11,383 nucleotides of DNA from CADEED01 sp020442965. Lineage in GTDB: Bacteria; Pseudomonadota; Gammaproteobacteria; Steroidobacterales; Steroidobacteraceae. The position numbers and the translations under genes are program-made. The first letter of the stretch is position 1. Each line of letters starts with the position of its first letter. Location of the stretch: contig JAWLAH010000025.1 of NCBI GenBank assembly GCA_041395525.1, positions 1 to 11,383 of the forward strand, given 5' to 3'. Shown one piece after another: positions 7,832-11,383 of this stretch. The notes beneath the pieces are model-generated. The model was not told the origin of the DNA and did not search any database. It saw only the letters and a program-made list of their open reading frames with translations.

Positions 7832-8224
7832 CTATCGGTCAGCGTCGGTGCCGATGATCTCGAGCACTTGAAAGACACGCGCGATCAGCGCTTCACGCTC
7901 CATTGCGCGCTCCGCCGCCTCCTCGTCCTGCGGCTCATAGTCTTCTATTTCCTGGAGCTCGATTTGCCCGCGGAGCGCGAGCACGCGCTCGAGCGTCGTG
8001 ATGCGTTCGAATGCGACTGACAACTCGGCGGTGAGTGAAATGACAATCGCCATCAGTTCGTCGACGGCAGGATCGTCGTAGAACTGCGCCCGCTTGCCCT
8101 TCGCCTTGCGCGGCATGCGAAACTCAGCGTCGGCTTTGCGACTGCCTTTGCGCTTGCTACGCGCGACTGGGCGCTCGGCGCTCGCCTTCTTGGCGGCATT
8201 TGCCTTCTTCTTGGTTGCTGCCAT
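7832..8224 (-). CDS. Small protein with basic tail and acidic helical C-terminus, function unknown
   Basis: This 130-residue protein has no function I can assign. I chose the ATG at 8224 because GAGGA lies 8 nt upstream; the longer open frame to 8482 only shadows the SDR gene. Residues 1-45 are very basic (18 Lys/Arg against 3 acids) and rich in Ala/Lys, like a histone-H1-type nucleic-acid-binding or otherwise disordered tail. Residues 48-90 start with FYDDPAVDELMAIV and read as an amphipathic, possibly coiled-coil, helix (LTAELSVAFERITTLERVLALRG region). Residues 91-130 are acidic (13 acids against 4 bases) and end in another predicted helix (ALIARVFQVLEII). There is no signal peptide or membrane segment, so it should be cytoplasmic. 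The FxDDPAVD-type core resembles, from memory, small hypothetical proteins encoded beside catabolic genes in proteobacteria; I cannot verify this here. It sits between the SDR (26 bp gap) and the symporter (17 bp gap). Confidence 0.75.
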   Translation of the reverse strand: MAATKKKANAAKKASAERPVARSKRKGSRKADAEFRMPRKAKGKRAQFYDDPAVDELMAIVISLTAELSVAFERITTLERVLALRGQIELQEIEDYEPQDEEAAERAMEREALIARVFQVLEIIGTDADR

Positions 8225-8232
8225 GTCGTATT

Positions 8233-8237
8233 TCCTC
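8233..8237 (-). promoter_or_regulatory. Ribosome binding site of the small basic protein gene
   Basis: Read on the minus strand, GAGGA lies 8 nt before the ATG at 8224-8222, inside the 26-bp gap after the SDR stop codon. It decides the start of the 130-residue protein against the longer open frame. Confidence 0.75.
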
Positions 8238-8250
8238 GTCGGCGCAAGTC

Positions 8251-9081
8251 CTAGTGCATCGCCGCGCCGCCGCTGACGTTCATCGCTTCGCCCGTGATGT
8301 AAGCGGCATCGTCGCTGCACAGAAACGCGCAGGCCTTGGCCGTGTCTTCCGGCAATCCTACCCGACCTAGTGGAATGCGCTCGATCATTTTGGTCATATA
8401 TTGCTCGAGCGTCTGGCCCAGCATCCTGGCACGATACTCGTTCTGCACTTTGCCGAGGCCGGTCGTCACATGATTCGGACATACGGCGTTTACAGTAATC
8501 TTGTGCGGTGCCAACTCCATTGCGGCGGACCGCGTAAGGCCCACGAGTCCATGTTTAGAGGCGACGTAGGGTGCAAGATGCACACTGCCAACTTTGGCGG
8601 CCTGGCTGGCGACACTGACGATCCGTCCGCCCTCGGCTTGCGAGATCATCTGTCGTGCGGCGTGCTTGATACAGAGGAACGCGCCGAGCAGATTCACGCC
8701 AAGGACGTCGCGCCACATCTGTGGCGTGCCCTCGAGCAAGGGCGCTTGAAGATAGCCGATGCCGGCGTTGTTGATCAGAATATCGAGGCGCCCAAAGCGT
8801 TGCACGGCGAATGCGACAGCCTGCTCGACTTGCGCCTCATCCTGCACGTCGAGCGGCTGAGCGATCGCATCAACGCCGCTGCCGCGTAGTTGCGCGGCGA
8901 CCGACTCCAATTCCTCGGTCAATCCGATGCGTTCCGCTGGCATGTTGGGCTGCGGCTTGCCAAGATCAGTAACAACTACCTTTGCGCCCTCGCGACCGAG
9001 GCGTGCGCAAATCGCCTCGCCAAGTCCGCCGTGACGCCCAGCCCCGGTTACCAAAGCGACTCTGCCGGTCAATCGATTCAT
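8251..9081 (-). CDS. SDR-family NAD(P)-dependent oxidoreductase
   Basis: This 276-residue classical short-chain dehydrogenase/reductase has a Rossmann fold. The ATG at 9081 is chosen because it overlaps the oppF stop as ATGA and has GGGAG 8 nt upstream; the in-frame ATG 36 bp earlier lies within oppF. The cofactor loop is TGAGRHGGLG at 12-21, two residues longer than the usual TGxxxGxG. Asp39 at the end of strand 2 favours NAD over NADP. NNAG is at 104-107, and the catalytic tetrad is Asn130, Ser159, Tyr172 and Lys176 (YVASK). The segment after strand 2 (about 39-78) is longer than in FabG-like enzymes by roughly a dozen residues. CPNHV near 201-205 replaces the common PG motif. The C-terminal GEAMNVSGG matches the family's GxxxxVDGG end. 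It reduces or oxidises an alcohol/carbonyl group; the substrate is unknown. Its position inside a peptide-transport operon suggests processing of an imported compound, which is inference only. Confidence 0.92.
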   Translation of the reverse strand: MNRLTGRVALVTGAGRHGGLGEAICARLGREGAKVVVTDLGKPQPNMPAERIGLTEELESVAAQLRGSGVDAIAQPLDVQDEAQVEQAVAFAVQRFGRLDILINNAGIGYLQAPLLEGTPQMWRDVLGVNLLGAFLCIKHAARQMISQAEGGRIVSVASQAAKVGSVHLAPYVASKHGLVGLTRSAAMELAPHKITVNAVCPNHVTTGLGKVQNEYRARMLGQTLEQYMTKMIERIPLGRVGLPEDTAKACAFLCSDDAAYITGEAMNVSGGAAMH

Positions 9082-10073
9082 CCCGCATTCTCCCGCAATT
9101 CCCGCCAACGGTGACACGCGACTTGGCTGCGCTCGGACGCGGACTCAAGCACGGGAACCTGTGTTGCGCACCGCTCGATCGCGAATTTGCATCGGGTGCG
9201 AAATACGCAGCCGGATGGCGGTGATAGTGGTGAGGGTAATTCGCCCGACAGCGCGATCTCGAGCCGCGCCGGTTGCACGTCAGGGTCCGGAATCGGTACC
9301 GAGGCCAACAATCCGAGCGTATAGGGATGTCGCGCCGCACGGAACAGCTCGTCACTCGGTGCCACTTCCATCGTCTTGCCCAGATAGAGTACCAATACGC
9401 GCTCACACAGCCGCCTGACAACCGCAAGATTGTGACTCACAAAGAGAATGCTGGTACCAGACTCACGTTTGAGACCTTCCAGCAGGTTGATGATCTGCGC
9501 CTGTATCGATACGTCGAGCGCACTGACCGGTTCGTCGCAGACGAGCAGTTTCGGTTGCAGAATCATCGCTCTGGCGATGCCGATGCGCTGGCATTGCCCA
9601 CCGCTGAACTCGTGTGGATAACGATTGATCTGATCGCGAGACAACCCCACTCGCTCGAGCATTTGGCCCACTTCGGCTTTTCGCTGCGCGCGAGTGAGAT
9701 GCGGACGATGCACGCGCAGCGGCTCCGAGACAATTTCACCCACCGTCATGCGCGGATTGAGACTCGCGAGCGGATCCTGAAACACGATTTGCATCGAGTC
9801 GCGCAGCGGTCGCATCTGGCGGGTCGAGAGCGACTCAATGGGCTTGCCAAGCCAGACAACCTGGCCTGCCGTCACATCTACCAACTTCAGGATGGCGCGT
9901 GCGAGGGTCGATTTGCCGCAGCCCGATTCGCCCACAATGCCGAGTGCTTCACCGCGCGCAATTTCGAGCGACACACCATCGACCGCTTTGAGCCTGCGCG
10001 TGGCCTTGAGCCAGCCACCAGATACGGGAAAATGTACGCGCAGATTGTCGATCTTCAGGAACGACGCGCTCAT
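9078..10073 (-). CDS. oppF: Oligopeptide ABC transporter ATP-binding protein OppF
   Basis: This 331-residue cytoplasmic ATPase powers an Opp/Dpp-type peptide importer together with OppD. Walker A is GESGCGKST at 48-56, the Q-loop is Gln99 (VFQDPLASLNPRM), the signature is FSGGQ at 156-160, Walker B is LLVCDEP at 176-182, and the H-loop is His214. The C-terminal oligopeptide-transporter extension carries VPIPDPD near 259-265 and PPSGCVFRTRC near 285-295, which match OppF more closely than DppF. Four cysteines (289, 295, 302, 320) are spaced C-x5-C-x6-C-x17-C, the arrangement that holds a [4Fe-4S] cluster in some related DppD/OppD proteins. The start overlaps the oppD stop by ATGA, and its stop overlaps the SDR start the same way, which indicates translational coupling. 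GGTGA lies 6 nt upstream of the ATG as a ribosome binding site. Opp versus Dpp is judged by resemblance, so substrate length is not certain. Confidence 0.94.
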   Translation of the reverse strand: MSASFLKIDNLRVHFPVSGGWLKATRRLKAVDGVSLEIARGEALGIVGESGCGKSTLARAILKLVDVTAGQVVWLGKPIESLSTRQMRPLRDSMQIVFQDPLASLNPRMTVGEIVSEPLRVHRPHLTRAQRKAEVGQMLERVGLSRDQINRYPHEFSGGQCQRIGIARAMILQPKLLVCDEPVSALDVSIQAQIINLLEGLKRESGTSILFVSHNLAVVRRLCERVLVLYLGKTMEVAPSDELFRAARHPYTLGLLASVPIPDPDVQPARLEIALSGELPSPLSPPSGCVFRTRCKFAIERCATQVPVLESASERSQVACHRWRELRENAG

Positions 10074-11053
10074 GATAGATCACCGTGCGACGCAGCGATT
10101 GGGAAGTGGCAGGCGACCATCGCTCCTGCCGTCGAGCGCAATGTGGGACGTTCTTCCGCACACCTCGGCTGTGCAAGGTCACAGCGCGGATGGAATGGAC
10201 AGCCACCGACCAATTCGCGCGGACTCGGCGGCTGGCCGCGAATGGCAACGAGCGGTTCGCTCACGGACGCATCGATCCGCGGCATGGAGCGCAATAAGGC
10301 AGCGGTATACGGATGCGCGGGCTGCTTCAACAGCCTTCTAACGGTCCCAGCTTCCACAACCCGGCCGGCGTACAGCACAGTCACGTGATCAGCCAATCCG
10401 GCCACGACGCCGAGATCGTGCGTGATGAGCGCCAGAGCCATACCACGCTCGCGCATCAGACGTTTGAGCAGCGACAAAATCTGCGCTTGAACTGAAACGT
10501 CGAGCGCAGTCGTCGGCTCATCCGCGATCAGCATTACGGGATCGCAGGCGAGCGCGATGGCGATCATCACACGCTGGCGCATTCCACCAGACAACTCGTG
10601 CGGATACTGCGTCAGACGGCGCGCGGCGTCTGTCACCTGTACCTGTTCGAGGAGCTTCAAGGCCTGTGCACGTGCGTCGCGCCAGCTCGTTCGTTTGTGC
10701 ACAACCAAAGTTTCAGCGATCTGGTCGCCCACCTTGATGTGCGGCGCAAGTGAGGTCATCGGATCTTGAAAGATCATCGCGAGTTCCGCACCGCGCAGCT
10801 CGCGTAGTGCCCGCGGATCCGTGCCCAGCAGCTCCCGACCGCGGAGCTTGGCGCCGCCGGATACCTTTGCATTCGGTGCTAACAACCCCATGACGGCCAG
10901 AAACGCCTGGCTCTTGCCGGCGCCCGACTCGCCGACGACACCGATGCATTCACCCGCCGCAATCTCGAGCGACACGTCGTTGACGGCATTCACCACGCCA
11001 TCCGGCGTCTCATAGCGTACCGACAACGCATCGACCGCGAGAATGGCCGTCAT
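10070..11053 (-). CDS. oppD: Oligopeptide ABC transporter ATP-binding protein OppD
   Basis: This 327-residue ATPase is the partner of OppF. Walker A is GESGAGKSQ at 41-49; the final Gln instead of Thr is usual in OppD proteins. The Q-loop is Gln96 (IFQDPMTSL), the signature is LSGGM at 154-158, Walker B is VMLIADEP at 173-180, the D-loop region is TTALDVS, and the H-loop is His212. The C-terminal peptide-transporter domain includes HPYTAALL near 247-254 and cysteines at 285, 291, 298 and 315 (C-x5-C-x6-C-x16-C), a likely [4Fe-4S] site. SLAPHIKVGDQ replaces the common SLNP form. The ATG at 11053 lies 3 bp after the oppC stop with no clear ribosome binding site, so translation is probably coupled to oppC. 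Its stop overlaps the oppF start. Confidence 0.95.
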   Translation of the reverse strand: MTAILAVDALSVRYETPDGVVNAVNDVSLEIAAGECIGVVGESGAGKSQAFLAVMGLLAPNAKVSGGAKLRGRELLGTDPRALRELRGAELAMIFQDPMTSLAPHIKVGDQIAETLVVHKRTSWRDARAQALKLLEQVQVTDAARRLTQYPHELSGGMRQRVMIAIALACDPVMLIADEPTTALDVSVQAQILSLLKRLMRERGMALALITHDLGVVAGLADHVTVLYAGRVVEAGTVRRLLKQPAHPYTAALLRSMPRIDASVSEPLVAIRGQPPSPRELVGGCPFHPRCDLAQPRCAEERPTLRSTAGAMVACHFPIAASHGDLS

Positions 11054-11056
11054 GAA

Positions 11057-11383
11057 TCACGCATCGCGCGGGTCGAGCGCATCGCGCAGACCGTCGCCCA
11101 AGAAATTGAAACTCATCAGCAGTGTGACGAGAAAAGTTGCCGGCACCAGCAGCATCCACACCGCCGACTCCATCTCCTGGGCACCCTCGTTGATCAGACT
11201 ACCGAGACTCGCCAACGGTTCCTGTACACCCAGGCCTAGAAAGCTCAGAAAACTCTCGAACAAGATCATCTGCGGAATGGTCAAAGTGACGTAGATAATG
11301 ACCGGGCCTATCAGGTTAGGAACTATGTGACGCACCAGGATTGCGGGTGTTGATACACCGCTCGCAATCGCGGCCTCGATAAA
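11057..11383 (-). CDS. oppC: Oligopeptide ABC transporter permease OppC, C-terminal part (5' end outside window)
   Basis: The frame is open from the right edge to a TGA at 11059-11057, giving the last 108 residues of an inner-membrane permease. The GTG at 11335 is internal: the 16 codons before it complete the EAA loop (EAAIASG then IL, RHIVPN), which docks onto the ATPases. Two hydrophobic segments follow, one through GPVIIYVTLTI-LFESFLSFLGLG and one around MLLVPATFLVTLLMSFNF. The protein ends GDGLRDALDPRD, the typical OppC terminus. LGVQEPLASLGSLI also matches OppC better than DppC. It would form the channel with OppB and receive peptides from OppA, both expected to the right of this window. 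oppD begins 3 bp downstream. Confidence 0.93.
   Translation of the reverse strand, partial: FIEAAIASGVSTPAILVRHIVPNLIGPVIIYVTLTIPQMILFESFLSFLGLGVQEPLASLGSLINEGAQEMESAVWMLLVPATFLVTLLMSFNFLGDGLRDALDPRDA

Noticed and set aside
8225..8482. 86-residue N-terminal extension of the small basic protein
   Set aside because: It lies almost wholly antiphase over the SDR gene; a ribosome binding site precedes the ATG at 8224.
9273..10388. 371-residue plus-strand open frame opposite oppF and oppD
   Set aside because: It is a shadow of two well-supported ATPase genes, common in high-GC DNA, and has no recognisable domain.
10907..10933. OppD Walker A ending in GKSQ as a degenerate ATPase site
   Set aside because: Gln at this position is normal in OppD proteins, and the Lys, Ser, Walker B Asp/Glu and H-loop His are all present.

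Overview
This is a high-GC proteobacterial window made of two convergent gene blocks. The multi-receptor TonB content and the style of the proteins suggest a Gram-negative scavenger such as a Steroidobacter-like gammaproteobacterium or a sphingomonad-type alphaproteobacterium. That placement is my inference from family resemblance; no 16S rRNA or other marker is present.

Left block (+ strand, about 1-6229): three paralogous TonB-dependent outer-membrane receptors lie in tandem. The first is cut by the window edge and only its C-terminal barrel is visible; it ends at a textbook intrinsic terminator. A 424-bp non-coding gap with a plausible sigma-70-type promoter follows. Then come two complete receptors 23 bp apart, very likely one transcription unit. 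The second complete receptor starts at a TTG codon behind a near-perfect ribosome binding site.

Right block (- strand, about 11383-6264): a tight unit reads oppC (partial), oppD, oppF, an SDR-family dehydrogenase, a small basic/acidic protein of unknown function, and a POT/PTR2 proton-coupled peptide symporter. oppD/oppF and oppF/SDR overlap by ATGA, and the other gaps are 3, 26 and 17 bp. Genes for the remaining ABC subunits (binding protein OppA, permease OppB) would be expected just right of the window.

Taken together, this looks like a peptide-acquisition locus: TonB-dependent receptors in the outer membrane, with both an ATP-driven oligopeptide importer and a proton-driven di/tripeptide symporter in the inner membrane, plus an oxidoreductase and a small uncharacterised protein. 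The receptors' substrate cannot be read from sequence; peptides are suggested by context only. No regulator, tRNA, rRNA, CRISPR array, insertion sequence or phage gene was seen. The most unusual points are the pairing of two peptide importers in one operon with an orphan SDR and an unknown small protein, and the pairwise covariation of cysteines among the tandem receptors.
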